From assembly GCF_900188385.1 (NCBI RefSeq), contig NZ_FZOI01000004.1, forward strand, positions 62,001 to 126,000: a stretch of DNA of 64,000 nt, in the 5' to 3' direction. The DNA comes from Azospirillum sp. RU38E (GTDB lineage: Bacteria > Pseudomonadota > Alphaproteobacteria > Azospirillales > Azospirillaceae). Both the position numbers and the translations under genes were made by a program. The notes beneath the pieces were generated by a model that was not told the origin of the DNA, ran no database searches, and saw nothing but the letters and a program-made list of their open reading frames with translations. Below, in pieces: positions 53,980 through 63,257 of this stretch (position 1 is the first letter of the stretch; every line of letters begins with the position of its first letter).

Positions 53980-54837
53980 ATGACCTATTACCACGATAAG
54001 AACCTGCTCGGGCTTTCGGCGACCGGTTTTCACAAGATCGCCTATCGGGAATGGGGGGCGGGCCCGCGCACCATCGTCTGTGTCCATGGGCTGACCCGCA
54101 ATGGGCGGGATTTTGACCGGCTGGCCGCTGATCTGGCTGATACGCTGAAGGCCCGCGTGATTTGCCCCGATGTGGTGGGGCGCGGACAGAGCGGCCGGCT
54201 GGTCAATCCCGATCATTACGGCTATCCGCAATATCTGGCCGATATGGCGGCCCTGATCGCCCGGCTGGAGGTGGAGCATGTCGATTGGATCGGCACCTCC
54301 ATGGGCGGGCTGATCGGCATGATGCTGGCGGCCCAGCCCAACAGCCCGATCCGCCGGCTGGTAATCAATGATATCGGCCCCTTCGTGCCCAAGGCGGCTT
54401 TGGAACGGATCGGTGATTATGTCGGCCAGGATCCGGTCTTTGCCGATCTGACTGCCGCAGAACAATATTTCCGCGACCATTATGCCGGATTCGGCCAGTT
54501 GACGGCCGAACAATGGCTGCATATGGCGCAGCACAGCACCGACCGGCAGGATGATGGCAGCTACCGGCTGGCCTATGATCCTGGCATTGCCCGCATCTTC
54601 AAGATCGCCCCCATCGGCGATGTCGATCTCTGGGCCCTGTGGCAGGTGATCCGCCAGCCGACCCTGGTGATCCGGGGGGCGCTGTCCGATCTGCTGCTGG
54701 CCGAGACGGCAGAACGGATGACGGCGGAGGGCCCCAAGGCCCAGCTTTACACCGTCCCCGATGCCGGCCACGCACCGGCCCTGATGGCACCTGACCAGAT
54801 TGCCGTGATCCGGGATTTCCTGTCGCGGCATGATTGA
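53980..54837 (+). CDS. Alpha/beta hydrolase
   Basis: A 285-residue hydrolase with HGLTRNGRDFD (oxyanion region), the nucleophile elbow GTSMGG, an acid residue after the VIRGALSDLL strand, and a C-terminal GHAPAL histidine. The family includes esterases and haloalkane- or MhpC-like C-C hydrolases; substrate unknown. Its last eight bases overlap the next hydrolase gene, so the two are translated together. Confidence 0.9.
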   Translation: MTYYHDKNLLGLSATGFHKIAYREWGAGPRTIVCVHGLTRNGRDFDRLAADLADTLKARVICPDVVGRGQSGRLVNPDHYGYPQYLADMAALIARLEVEHVDWIGTSMGGLIGMMLAAQPNSPIRRLVINDIGPFVPKAALERIGDYVGQDPVFADLTAAEQYFRDHYAGFGQLTAEQWLHMAQHSTDRQDDGSYRLAYDPGIARIFKIAPIGDVDLWALWQVIRQPTLVIRGALSDLLLAETAERMTAEGPKAQLYTVPDAGHAPALMAPDQIAVIRDFLSRHD

Positions 54838-55819
54838 GATGAATGGCGGGCCGGCTGAAGGGTACCCGCCCTTCCGGGCGCGGGCACCCTGGCTTGGCCC
54901 GCATCTGCAGACCATCCGCAATACGCTGCTGCGCCCGGCCCCCCAGCTGCCAGCGGGCGACGTGCTGCATTTTCCCCTGGAAGATAGCAGCGGCGACCGT
55001 TTGCAGGGCCGGCTGAACCAGCCGGTCCCCCGCACGGATAAGCCGCTCTGCCTGCTGCTGCACGGGCTGACGGGCAGCGAGGACAGCTATTACATGCGGG
55101 CCACGGCGGCGATGCTGCTGGCCGATGGTTTCCCGGTGCTGCGGCTGAACCTGCGCGGGGCCGGCCCCACGGCCGGCCATTGCCGCCAGCGCTATCACGC
55201 CGGGCGCACGGGCGATATCCGCGCCGTACTGGCACAGTTGCCGGCGGCGATTGCCGGCCATGGCGTGGTGATCATCGGCTATTCCCTGGGCGGCAATGCC
55301 ACGCTGAAACTGCTGGGGGAAGCGGATTTCCCCCTGCCGGTGCGGGCCGGGGCCAGCATTTCCGCCCCCATCGACCTTGCCGCCTCCTGCCAGCACATGA
55401 TGTCGCCGGGCAATCGCTTCTATCATCGCTGGCTGCTGGGCAAGATGAAGGCGGAAATGGCGCTGGCGGCTGGTCTGGTGGAGCCGCAATGGCTGGACGC
55501 CGCCGCCACCGCTGCCAGCCTGTGGGATTTCGACAACCGGCTGGTCGGCCCCTGGAATGGCTGGTCGGGGGCGGCGGAATATTATGCGGTGAATTCCGCC
55601 AACCGGTTCCTGCCGGGCATCACCGTTCCCACCCTGCTGATCCATGCGCTGGATGATCCGTGGATTCCCGGTGATGCCTATCAGGCGGTGGAGTGGTCGG
55701 CATTGCCGCTGCTGACCCCGCTGCTCAGCCCCGGCGGCGGGCATGTCGGGTTCCATGGGCCGGGTGGGGTCTGGTCCGATCAATGTCTGCGCCTGTTCCT
55801 GCGTCGCCTGTTCGCGTAG
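54830..55819 (+). CDS. YheT-like alpha/beta hydrolase
   Basis: A 329-residue member of the YheT/ABHD1-3 hydrolase group. It has FRARAPWLGPHLQTI near the N-terminus, LLLHGLTGSEDSYYMR, LNLRGAGPT, the nucleophile motif GYSLGGNATLK and a C-terminal GGGHVGF histidine. Role unknown in bacteria. Start overlaps the preceding hydrolase gene's stop. Confidence 0.92.
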   Translation: MIEMNGGPAEGYPPFRARAPWLGPHLQTIRNTLLRPAPQLPAGDVLHFPLEDSSGDRLQGRLNQPVPRTDKPLCLLLHGLTGSEDSYYMRATAAMLLADGFPVLRLNLRGAGPTAGHCRQRYHAGRTGDIRAVLAQLPAAIAGHGVVIIGYSLGGNATLKLLGEADFPLPVRAGASISAPIDLAASCQHMMSPGNRFYHRWLLGKMKAEMALAAGLVEPQWLDAAATAASLWDFDNRLVGPWNGWSGAAEYYAVNSANRFLPGITVPTLLIHALDDPWIPGDAYQAVEWSALPLLTPLLSPGGGHVGFHGPGGVWSDQCLRLFLRRLFA

Positions 55820-55880
55820 CAAAAGCGTCACATGACCGCTGTAGCCTATGCCCCCTTATACAAACGGGAGGATCAGGCCA

Positions 55881-56477
55881 ATGGCGGGATGGCGGCGGTT
55901 GATGGCGCTGGGTCTGGTGCTGGCCCCCTTCCCCGCCTTGGCCCAGCAACCGCCGCCGGTTGATCCCCAGCTCTATCAATATCTGGCGGAAACGCCGGTC
56001 ACCCTGCTGGAATGGGGGATGCTGCGGCTGGGCCGCGACATGCAGGCGGCGGTGACAGCCCTGTCCCTGGATGGCGGCCGCAACGGCACGGCAAAGGTGA
56101 AGACCGGCACCCTGTTCCGGCCTTTTGACCGGCGGGTGGTGGCCTATGTCTCCCTACCCGTGGCGGGCAAGGCGCGCAGCCTGGAACAGTGCCAGGAAAT
56201 CTACGGTTTGCTACGGGAAAACCTGCTGGCCGGTGCGCCGGGCGGCCTGTCGGGGCCGCCCTGGTATTTACAACGCCTGTTCGGTGCCGACACCCGCAGC
56301 GGTCGCCCCGAACCGTTCGGGGAGATGCTGGTGGAGATGGTGTTGCTGGAAGTGACCCTGCGCGTACCGGAGGCAGAAAACTTCACCCCCGGTTCGAAAA
56401 ACACCATCTGCGCCGGTAAGCTGGATCAGGAACAGGCGGCGGAGATACAGCCCTGGCGTCCCCCGCCGCCGCCCTGA
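55881..56477 (+). CDS. Hypothetical exported protein
   Basis: A 198-residue protein with a signal peptide (MALGLVLAPFPALAQQ) and no recognised domain; the mature part is mixed alpha/beta with two cysteines, one in EQCQEIYGLLRENLL and one in NTICAGK. The ATG at 55881 with AGGA upstream is preferred over the frame start at 55848. The C-terminus ends in a run of prolines. Convergent with the ATP12 gene, only four bases apart. Confidence 0.72.
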   Translation: MAGWRRLMALGLVLAPFPALAQQPPPVDPQLYQYLAETPVTLLEWGMLRLGRDMQAAVTALSLDGGRNGTAKVKTGTLFRPFDRRVVAYVSLPVAGKARSLEQCQEIYGLLRENLLAGAPGGLSGPPWYLQRLFGADTRSGRPEPFGEMLVEMVLLEVTLRVPEAENFTPGSKNTICAGKLDQEQAAEIQPWRPPPPP

Positions 56478-56481
56478 TGGA

Positions 56482-57189
56482 TCAGGCAGCCGATATCGGC
56501 GGCAGCATGTCCAGGAAGCGCTTGGTTACCGCCAGATCGGTGCGCTGATTGTTGCGGCGGTCGGCCGCCTCCCAATCCTCGCCCCATCTCTCGATCTGGA
56601 AATTCTCATCCAGCTGGGCCAGATCAAAGGTCTCTTCCGGCGTCAGCCTGCCATCGACCAGGGCCAGCGACAGCACCAGCGACCCGGTAATGCCGATGAC
56701 ATTCTGCAGCGCCGTCAGCCGCCAGGCGTCCAGCGCATCGATCCCGGCGCGCAGGGCGTTCAGCGCCTGCGGCGGCTGGGCAATATGGATGATGCCGCTG
56801 GCCAGCCGCAGATGCGTATCATAGCGACGGGCCGCCCAATCCAGCAGCGGTTGCCAGAGTGCGGCCTGGCGGGCCACCAGCTCCGGCGGCTCCTCCGCGC
56901 GATAGCAGAGCAGTTCAGAACCGCCATATTCGGCCGATGCCGCCGCCACGTCCGGCATCCGGCCCACCACCCCGTCAAGGCAGGTGCTGGCCAACTGGGT
57001 CAGCGGCATGGTCTGGGGCTTCACCTCTTCCCCCTGGCCCTGCCATTCATTGGCAATCGCCTCCGCCAGGGCCTGTGTGGGCAGGATCAGCGGGTGTTTG
57101 GCAGGCGTGCGCACCGGGCGGCCATCCAGGGCGATGCTCCAGCCACCATCGACCGCCTGCACCGTCACCTGCTTGTAAAAACGCTTCAT
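56482..57189 (-). CDS. ATP12 family F1-ATPase assembly chaperone
   Basis: A 235-residue ATP12 protein, the chaperone that binds the F1 alpha subunit during ATP synthase assembly in mitochondria and alphaproteobacteria. Visible motifs are ALDGRPVRTPAKHPL, AIANEWQGQGEEVKPQTMPLTQL, DGV, LLCYRAEEP and the LQNVIGITGSLVLSLAL helix. Starts at 57189, overlapping the stop of the HAD gene upstream; a GTG one codon earlier is possible. Confidence 0.93.
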   Translation of the reverse strand: MKRFYKQVTVQAVDGGWSIALDGRPVRTPAKHPLILPTQALAEAIANEWQGQGEEVKPQTMPLTQLASTCLDGVVGRMPDVAAASAEYGGSELLCYRAEEPPELVARQAALWQPLLDWAARRYDTHLRLASGIIHIAQPPQALNALRAGIDALDAWRLTALQNVIGITGSLVLSLALVDGRLTPEETFDLAQLDENFQIERWGEDWEAADRRNNQRTDLAVTKRFLDMLPPISAA

Positions 57190-57866
57190 CACGGCACCTT
57201 GTTTGCCAGAATATCGGCCAGGGCATCGGGCACCTGGGCATAATCATCCACCAGCCGGTCGGCCCCGGCGGCGCGCAGTTCCGACAGGTCGTGATAGCCC
57301 CAGGCCACCCCAACCGACGCCACACGGGCATTGCGCGCCATCAGGATGTCAAAGGTGGTGTCACCGATCACCACGGTGCCCGCCGCATCGGCCCCGCTTT
57401 CGGCCAGCGCCTCATAGACCATGTCCGGATGGGGCTTGCCGTTTACCCGGTCGCTGGTCTGCAGCGTCACAAAGCGATGGGCCAGATTGTGATGGGCCAG
57501 CGTGGCATCCAGCCCCCGCCGGCTTTTGCCGGTGGCGATGCCCAGCAGGAAGCCCGCCGCCTCCAGCCGGTCCAGTGCCTCCAGCAACCCGTCGAACAAA
57601 GGTTCCGGGTGGGTGCCGGCCAGCCGGTTGCGATAGAAGGCCTGCTTATAGGCCTCGGCAATTGCCTGATGCAGGCTGGCATCCGACCCATCGGGTGCCA
57701 GCCGCGCCACCGCATCCACCAGCGGCAGACCGACCACGCGGCGGGTGGCCAGTGAGGGGGGCGGGGTCAGGCCCACGGCCTGGAACCCCGCAACCATAGC
57801 GGCCACGATGGCGTGCTGGCTGTCAACCAGCGTACCGTCACAATCAAAAAGGGCGAGCTTCAGCAT
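57189..57866 (-). CDS. HAD-superfamily phosphatase (Gph-like)
   Basis: A 225-residue HAD-IA hydrolase: motif I LFDCDGTLVDS, motif II GIATGKS, motif III KPHPD and motif IV VIGDTTFDILMARNA. It resembles phosphoglycolate phosphatase and related hydrolases. It is sandwiched between a pseudouridine synthase and the ATP12 gene in one tightly packed operon. Substrate unproven. Confidence 0.92.
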   Translation of the reverse strand: MLKLALFDCDGTLVDSQHAIVAAMVAGFQAVGLTPPPSLATRRVVGLPLVDAVARLAPDGSDASLHQAIAEAYKQAFYRNRLAGTHPEPLFDGLLEALDRLEAAGFLLGIATGKSRRGLDATLAHHNLAHRFVTLQTSDRVNGKPHPDMVYEALAESGADAAGTVVIGDTTFDILMARNARVASVGVAWGYHDLSELRAAGADRLVDDYAQVPDALADILANKVP

Positions 57867-57874
57867 CTTATCGG

Positions 57875-58909
57875 TCAGTCCAGTGCGGCGAACGGGTCTT
57901 CCTTCAGGTTGGCACTGAAGCCGAAATAATCCCAGGCCGGGCGCATATGCTCTGGTAGAGGTGCCGTCACATCGATCGTGCCGCCACGCGGATGCGGGAT
58001 GATGATGCGGCGGGCGTGCAGGTGAAGCTGGCGCTTCACATTGGCGCTGCCTTCCAGAAAGGCCCCCTGGCCGGCATATTTGCCATCACCCAGCAAGGGC
58101 GTACCGATGGCATTCATATGCACGCGCAATTGGTGCGTGCGGCCGGTGCGCGGCCAGAGTGCCACAAAGGCCGCCTTGCGGTGGGCATGTTCCAGCACGG
58201 TATAATAGGTCTGCGCCCGCTGGCCGTTTTTGGGATCGACCATCATGCGCTCGCCGCCGGCCCCCGGCTCCTTGGACAGCGACAGGTCGATGCGGCCCTG
58301 ATGCGGGTCGGGCACACCCACCGTGATGGCCCAATAGATCTTGCGGGCATCACGGCTGCGGAAGCTTTCCGTCAGCCGGGTCGCGGCAAAGGCGTTGCGG
58401 GCCAGCACCAGGCAGCCGCTGGTATCCTTGTCCAACCGGTGGACCAGCTTGGGCCGTTCCTTGGCGTCGAATTTCAGCAGGTCCAGCATGGCGTCCAGAT
58501 GCTTGGTCTGGCCGGTCCCCCCCTGCACCGCCAGCCCGGCAGCCTTGTCCAGCACGATGACATCCGCATCACGGAAAAGCACCCGGCCGCGCAGGGCGGC
58601 AGCCTCCTTCTCGCTGAAGGCGGGCTGGCGGGCGGGGGCCTCATCCTCTGCCCCTTCAACCGGCGGGGCCACATCGGGCAGCGGCGGAATGCGCAGGGAC
58701 TGACCGGGGGCAAGGCGGGTATTGGCATCCGCCCGCTTGCCATCCACCCGCACCTGTCCCGTGCGCAACAGCTTTTGCAGCGCGCCATGGCCGATCTGGG
58801 GGTAATGCCGCTTGAACCAGCGGTCGAGCCGGATATCCGCCTCGTCCTCCGTCACCAGCCTTGTTTCGACCACCTTGGCGGGGCCGCGCGCTTCATCGGC
58901 ATCGCTCAT
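57875..58909 (-). CDS. RluA-family 23S rRNA pseudouridine synthase
   Basis: A 344-residue protein with an N-terminal S4 RNA-binding domain (RLDRWFKRHYPQIGHGALQKLLRTGQVRVDG, ~28-60) and the RluA catalytic domain (Asp160 in HRLDKDTSG). It most resembles RluC, which modifies large subunit rRNA uridines, but the exact target cannot be called. Its start overlaps the crcB stop (ATGA). Confidence 0.93.
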   Translation of the reverse strand: MSDADEARGPAKVVETRLVTEDEADIRLDRWFKRHYPQIGHGALQKLLRTGQVRVDGKRADANTRLAPGQSLRIPPLPDVAPPVEGAEDEAPARQPAFSEKEAAALRGRVLFRDADVIVLDKAAGLAVQGGTGQTKHLDAMLDLLKFDAKERPKLVHRLDKDTSGCLVLARNAFAATRLTESFRSRDARKIYWAITVGVPDPHQGRIDLSLSKEPGAGGERMMVDPKNGQRAQTYYTVLEHAHRKAAFVALWPRTGRTHQLRVHMNAIGTPLLGDGKYAGQGAFLEGSANVKRQLHLHARRIIIPHPRGGTIDVTAPLPEHMRPAWDYFGFSANLKEDPFAALD

Positions 58910-59286
58910 GCCGTCACCATCCGTACCAGATAAAGACCGGCGAACAGGCCGCCGATCGACACAATCAAAGAGGCCAGCAGATAGAAGGCGGCCCCGCCCA
59001 GATCACCCCGTTCCAGCAACGTCGCCACATCCAGCGAGAAGGTGGAAAAGGTGGTGAAGCCGCCCAGGATACCCACCGTCAGAAAGGCCCGCAGTTCCGG
59101 CGACGGTGCCCATACCTGCGCCATCAGCCCGACCAGCAGCCCCATGACCGTGGAACCGACGATATTGATCGTCAGCGTCGCCCAGGGGAAGTCCGCCCCC
59201 AGCCATCGCCCCATACCCTGGGCGGTGAGATAGCGCGCCACGGAGCCGAGTGCACCACCGAATGCGACATAGAGGACCATCTTCAT
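58906..59286 (-). CDS. crcB: Fluoride exporter CrcB (Fluc)
   Basis: A 126-residue four-helix membrane protein. It has the GGALGSVARYL start, the FPWATLTINIVGSTVMG pore segment with its conserved Asn, and GILGGFTTFSTFSLD. Such proteins form dimeric fluoride channels. The gene overlaps its neighbours at both ends by four bases, forming one unit; no fluoride riboswitch was seen upstream. Confidence 0.95.
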   Translation of the reverse strand: MKMVLYVAFGGALGSVARYLTAQGMGRWLGADFPWATLTINIVGSTVMGLLVGLMAQVWAPSPELRAFLTVGILGGFTTFSTFSLDVATLLERGDLGGAAFYLLASLIVSIGGLFAGLYLVRMVTA

Positions 59287-60167
59287 GCGCCGACCCCGAA
59301 AATCCAGCCTTCACGCCGGGCGGTATCCGCATCCATCCAAGCCGGCGCCCAGGCGGACAGCTGGCGGGCAAGATGGCGCAACCCGGCGGCGCTGATCATG
59401 GCATCACCGATGTGATCGTCAAACCGATCCGGTAGTGACGCATCGGCATGGCAGCCATAGAAGGCCAGACCCGGTTGCAGAATCTTGCGCTCCACCACCT
59501 TGCGATTGCCACCCAGCGCCTGTTTGCGGAACAGGGTGGGATAGATTTCCATCACCACGCTCTGCCCCGGCCCCGGTATTTCCAGCGGCCAGACGCAAAG
59601 CCCATCGCCCATCAGCCCGTGCAGGTGGCGCAACGTGCGCATCCCGGCCAGCGATGCCTTGCCCACCTGTTTGGCCGCCGCCGCCAGCTTGAACACCGAT
59701 ACCGGGGTGCCGGCCCCGGTGTCGGCCGCCACCATCTCCACCCGCCGGCGTTTGGTGGAGCCATCGCCCCAATGGGAAGGGGTCGGCCCGTTGATCCAGA
59801 AACTGGGGAACAGGCGGGGGTCCAGCACGGCGGCACCGGCGAAGGCATCGGCCCCGCCCGCCGATGCCTCTTCCACCAGATCCCACAGGGCCAGCATGTC
59901 GGCAACATCCGGCACCCGCCCATCCAGATAACCTTGGCCTGGCACCCAGGGCATGGCGAAGGCAAAATCGAACCCGGCCAGGATGCGCTTTCCCCCCGCC
60001 GCCTGATCGGCGATCCACTGCGCCACCTCCAGCCGTTCCCAGAACCGGCCCTGCGGCTGGATGGGGCGGACCAGACCGGCGGCATCGCAGGCGGCCATGG
60101 CCACAGAGCGGGCCGGCTGTGCCCCCGTCCAGTCGATGCCCAGGTAAAGATCGAATTGCCTGTCCAT
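59283..60167 (-). CDS. Conserved hypothetical protein, DUF429-like
   Basis: A 294-residue protein starting MDRQFDLYLGIDWTGAQPARSVAMA, whose GIDWTG strand suggests an RNase H-like fold as in DUF429 proteins. It has an internal GFDFAFAMPW motif and a conserved C-terminal DDHIGDAMISAAGLRHLA segment. Function unknown. It starts the operon that continues with crcB, the pseudouridine synthase, HAD and ATP12 genes, each overlapping or nearly touching the next. Confidence 0.72.
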   Translation of the reverse strand: MDRQFDLYLGIDWTGAQPARSVAMAACDAAGLVRPIQPQGRFWERLEVAQWIADQAAGGKRILAGFDFAFAMPWVPGQGYLDGRVPDVADMLALWDLVEEASAGGADAFAGAAVLDPRLFPSFWINGPTPSHWGDGSTKRRRVEMVAADTGAGTPVSVFKLAAAAKQVGKASLAGMRTLRHLHGLMGDGLCVWPLEIPGPGQSVVMEIYPTLFRKQALGGNRKVVERKILQPGLAFYGCHADASLPDRFDDHIGDAMISAAGLRHLARQLSAWAPAWMDADTARREGWIFGVGA

Positions 60168-60264
60168 TCATTTACGCCGGGTGAAGAAAACCAACCGCTT
60201 GCCCATTGCCCTTTGCCTGTACAGCATCCATGATTCAATCCAAACAATCTCGGGGATCGCCAGC

Positions 60265-60741
60265 ATGAGCATCTATGATTTCTCCGCCACCCTGCTGGAT
60301 GGCAGCGAGGTAACGCTGGACCAGTGGCGTGACAAAGTGCTGCTGATCGTCAATACGGCCAGTAAATGCGGTTTCACCCCGCAATATCAGGGGCTGGAAG
60401 CGCTGTATCGTGAATTGGGGCCGCGTGGGTTGGTGGTGCTGGGCTTCCCCTGCAACCAGTTCGGCCATCAGGAGCCGGGCGATGAGGCGGAAATCGCCAA
60501 TTTCTGCTCCCTCACCTATGACGTGTCCTTCCCCATGTTCACCAAGGTGGATGTGAACGGGGACAATGCCCATCCGCTGTTCCAGTGGCTGAAGGCGCAG
60601 AAGCCGGGCCTACTGGGAACAGAGGCCATCAAATGGAATTTCACCAAATTCCTGGTGGACCGCACGGGCGAGGTGGTGGACCGCGCGGCACCCACCACCA
60701 AGCCGGAAGATATGCGCGCAAAGATAGAAAAACTTCTTTAA
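60265..60741 (+). CDS. Glutathione peroxidase (Cys type)
   Basis: A 158-residue thiol peroxidase. The peroxidatic Cys is residue 35 in NTASKCGFTPQY, with the conserved FPCNQFG and KWNFTKFLVD blocks that supply Gln and Trp/Asn of the active site. Bacterial GPx often uses thioredoxin. The ATG at 60265 has GGGGA eight bases upstream; the frame to 60181 is upstream noise. Confidence 0.94.
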   Translation: MSIYDFSATLLDGSEVTLDQWRDKVLLIVNTASKCGFTPQYQGLEALYRELGPRGLVVLGFPCNQFGHQEPGDEAEIANFCSLTYDVSFPMFTKVDVNGDNAHPLFQWLKAQKPGLLGTEAIKWNFTKFLVDRTGEVVDRAAPTTKPEDMRAKIEKLL

Positions 60742-60770
60742 TGAATCGTAATTTCAAATCATAGTTATAT

Positions 60771-60801
60771 GGCGCATGGCATCACATATTTGTCATGCGC
60801 C
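60771..60801. terminator. Hairpin after glutathione peroxidase
   Basis: GGCGCATG (60771-60778) pairs perfectly with CATGCGCC (60794-60801) over a 15-base AT-rich loop. No T-run follows on the plus strand. Confidence 0.4.
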
Positions 60802-60826
60802 GACACCTCTTGGACAGAACGATGAA

Positions 60827-60840
60827 TTGACCGAAATCAA
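60827..60840 (+). promoter_or_regulatory. FNR/FixK-type box upstream of hemA
   Basis: TTGAC-CGAA-ATCAA matches the FNR/FixK consensus TTGAT-N4-ATCAA at nine of ten positions and lies 186 bases before the hemA start. Oxygen control of hemA by FnrL is known in Rhodobacter, which supports the call. Confidence 0.65.
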
Positions 60841-61025
60841 AGCGCGGCAGACGGATATGCCTGACCATGCATCGGTCAGAACGTCCTGATTGTCCGGCCC
60901 TGGCGCGACAAGCCGTCGCTAAGGGGTTTCTGAACCTCTTCCTTTGCAGTAGTAAAGAGGGGTGGACATTCAGGACGGCCGGAACAAGACTGACGCAGGA
61001 ACGGCCAAGACGGGACAAACGGCCC

Positions 61026-62240
61026 ATGGATTACGAGAGCTTCTTCAAGAGCCAGATTGCCGGCCTCAAGCGCGAAGGGCGTTACCGCGTCTTCGCCGAC
61101 CTTGAGCGCCGCGTCGGTGATTTTCCCGTCGCCTCCTTCCATCCGGAAGAGGGTCCGCCCAAGGACGTGACCGTCTGGTGCTCCAACGATTATCTGGGCA
61201 TGGGCCAGCACCCGGTGGTGATCGGCTCCATGGTGGACAGCCTGCATAAATGCGGCGCTGGCGCTGGCGGCACCCGCAACATCTCCGGCACCAACCATTA
61301 TCATGTGCTGCTGGAGAAGGAGCTGGCCGACCTGCATGGCAAGGAAGCGGCCCTGCTGTTCACCTCAGGCTATATCAGCAACGAGGCGACGCTCTCCACC
61401 CTGCCCCGCCTGCTGCCCAACTGCGTCGTCTTCTCCGACGCGTTGAACCATAATTCCATGATCGAGGGCATCCGCCACTCTGGCGCGGAAAAGCATATTT
61501 TCCGGCATAATGATGTGGAACATCTGGATACCCTGCTGTCGCGCCTGCCCAAGTCACAGCCCAAGTTGGTGGCGTTCGAAAGCGTCTATTCGATGGATGG
61601 CGATATCGCCCCCATCAAGGAATTGTGCGACGTGGCCGACAAGCACGGCGCCATGACCTATCTGGATGAAGTCCACGCCGTTGGCATGTATGGCCAGCGT
61701 GGCGCCGGTGTGGCCGAACGCGAAGGCGTGATGGATCGGCTGACCGTGATCGAAGGGACGCTGGGCAAGGCGTTCGGCGTGATGGGCGGCTACATCACCG
61801 GTTCCACCGCCCTGGTGGATTGCGTGCGCAGCTTCGCCCCCTCCTTCATCTTCACCACCTCGCTGGCCCCGGTGCTGGCGGCTGGTGCCTTGGCCTCCGT
61901 CATGTTCCTGAAGGAACATAATGAAATCCGCATCCGCCACCAGGAACGCGCCGCCACGCTGAAGCGCCGGCTGATCCAGGCGGGGCTGCCGGTGATGCCG
62001 TCGGTCAGCCATATCGTGCCGCTGCTGGTGGGTGATCCGGTGCTGTGCAAGCAGGCCAGCGACGATCTGCTGAACATCCACAATATCTATGTGCAGCCGA
62101 TCAATTACCCGACCGTGCCGCGCGGGACGGAACGGCTGCGCCTGACGCCGACCCCCTATCATGATGATCGCAAGATGGATCAGCTGGTCGATGCCCTGCT
62201 GAGCGTCTGGCGGAGCCTGGAATTGCAGCGGGCCGCATAA
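61026..62240 (+). CDS. hemA: 5-aminolevulinate synthase
   Basis: A 404-residue ALAS, the C4-pathway enzyme joining glycine and succinyl-CoA to make 5-aminolevulinate. Motifs are [58 protein letters not shown] and the PLP Lys248 in [13 protein letters not shown]. This enzyme marks alphaproteobacteria. The open frame extends to 60867 but similarity starts at 61026, with GGGA upstream. A terminator follows (62270-62298) and an FNR-type box lies upstream. Confidence 0.96.
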   Translation: MDYESFFKSQIAGLKREGRYRVFADLERRVGDFPVASFHPEEGPPKDVTVWCSNDYLGMGQHPVVIGSMVDSLHKCGAGAGGTRNISGTNHYHVLLEKELADLHGKEAALLFTSGYISNEATLSTLPRLLPNCVVFSDALNHNSMIEGIRHSGAEKHIFRHNDVEHLDTLLSRLPKSQPKLVAFESVYSMDGDIAPIKELCDVADKHGAMTYLDEVHAVGMYGQRGAGVAEREGVMDRLTVIEGTLGKAFGVMGGYITGSTALVDCVRSFAPSFIFTTSLAPVLAAGALASVMFLKEHNEIRIRHQERAATLKRRLIQAGLPVMPSVSHIVPLLVGDPVLCKQASDDLLNIHNIYVQPINYPTVPRGTERLRLTPTPYHDDRKMDQLVDALLSVWRSLELQRAA

Positions 62241-62269
62241 AAAATCACGAATTTGTAAACGATTTCTGA

Positions 62270-62298
62270 AGGGCTGGGTGGCAAAGTCACCCAGCCCT
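62270..62298 (+). terminator. Terminator after hemA
   Basis: AGGGCTGGGTG (62270-62280) pairs perfectly with CACCCAGCCCT (62288-62298) over a 7-base loop, followed by a weak T-rich tract. Confidence 0.75.
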
Positions 62299-62394
62299 CT
62301 TCATTTGCGCCTCACCTTCCGTGCATATGAGGGGCCTTGAAGGGTTACCCTGTCCGGAGTACAGGGAAGTGAATACGCGAAGAGGTGTGCAGCG

Positions 62395-63162
62395 ATGGCC
62401 GAAGCCGATTTGGATGAACTGGTTGCCCAGTTGGAGTCAGAGTTCCAGGATTACATCCATGACCGGCTGCAGACGATCTATGGCTGCCTGGAAGTCCTGA
62501 AACAGGGGCTGGTGACTGCCAATGAAACCTTGCGGGAATTGCGGCGTGAAACCCATTCCCTGAAGGGCGCCGGCTCCACCTTCGGCTATCCGATTGTCAG
62601 CCTGATCGCCCAGCGTCTGGAAACCTATATTGCCGATCTGAAGGATCTGGACGAAAAGCAGATCGACCATATCCAGATTTTCGCCGACCGCATCGCGGAA
62701 ATGGCGGAACTGCCGGAACAGCCCGATCTGGCCACCACCAACCAGATCATCCGCAAGCTGCCGACTCGCTTTGAATTCGACATCACCGATGTTGAGGTGC
62801 AGGACGTCGAAATCATGCTGGTGACGCCCAACAAGCTGGTGGCGCGGCGGGCGGCGAACGAGCTGGCAGCCTGCGGCTTCCGCGTCAACATCGTCTCCGA
62901 CCCGATCGAGGCCATTTCCATCGCCGTGCGGATGCCGCCGGATATGGTGATCGCCTCGGCGGTGATGGATGGGCTGGGCGGCATTGATCTGCTGCGCGGC
63001 CTGCGCGCCATGTCGGTAACCGAGCATGTGCCGGTCGCCCTGATGACCAGCATGGGGGCCGATCAGTTGCGTGGCGTGCCGCCCAACACGGCCGTCGTAC
63101 ATCTGGGCCCCAGCTTCCAGGATGATATTGCCAGCGCGATTACCCGCTTCAATCTGGGATGA
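62395..63162 (+). CDS. Hpt domain fused to a pseudoreceiver domain
   Basis: A 255-residue protein. Residues ~5-110 form an Hpt-type helical bundle with His54 in HSLKGAGSTFG, the phosphorylatable histidine motif. Residues ~137-253 have the receiver fold pattern (EIMLVTPNKLVARRAANELAACGF), but the acidic pair is TP (144-145), the acceptor Asp position is Ser188 (PPDMVIAS) and the conserved Lys is lost (HLGPS). It can thus take phosphate on His but not pass it within its own receiver. No histidine kinase is adjacent. Confidence 0.82.
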   Translation: MAEADLDELVAQLESEFQDYIHDRLQTIYGCLEVLKQGLVTANETLRELRRETHSLKGAGSTFGYPIVSLIAQRLETYIADLKDLDEKQIDHIQIFADRIAEMAELPEQPDLATTNQIIRKLPTRFEFDITDVEVQDVEIMLVTPNKLVARRAANELAACGFRVNIVSDPIEAISIAVRMPPDMVIASAVMDGLGGIDLLRGLRAMSVTEHVPVALMTSMGADQLRGVPPNTAVVHLGPSFQDDIASAITRFNLG

Positions 63163-63257
63163 TGATCCCCATATAGGCGTTATCAGGTGATCGGCGCCGA
63201 CAGGGCCAATCATAAACCGGTAACCGGGGATCGTTAATGTCGGGGGGAAGCGGTCGC

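Noticed and set aside
58906-60167. Fluoride riboswitch for crcB
   Set aside because: crcB overlaps upstream coding sequence, and the region before the operon (60168-60180) is too short and lacks the aptamer pattern.
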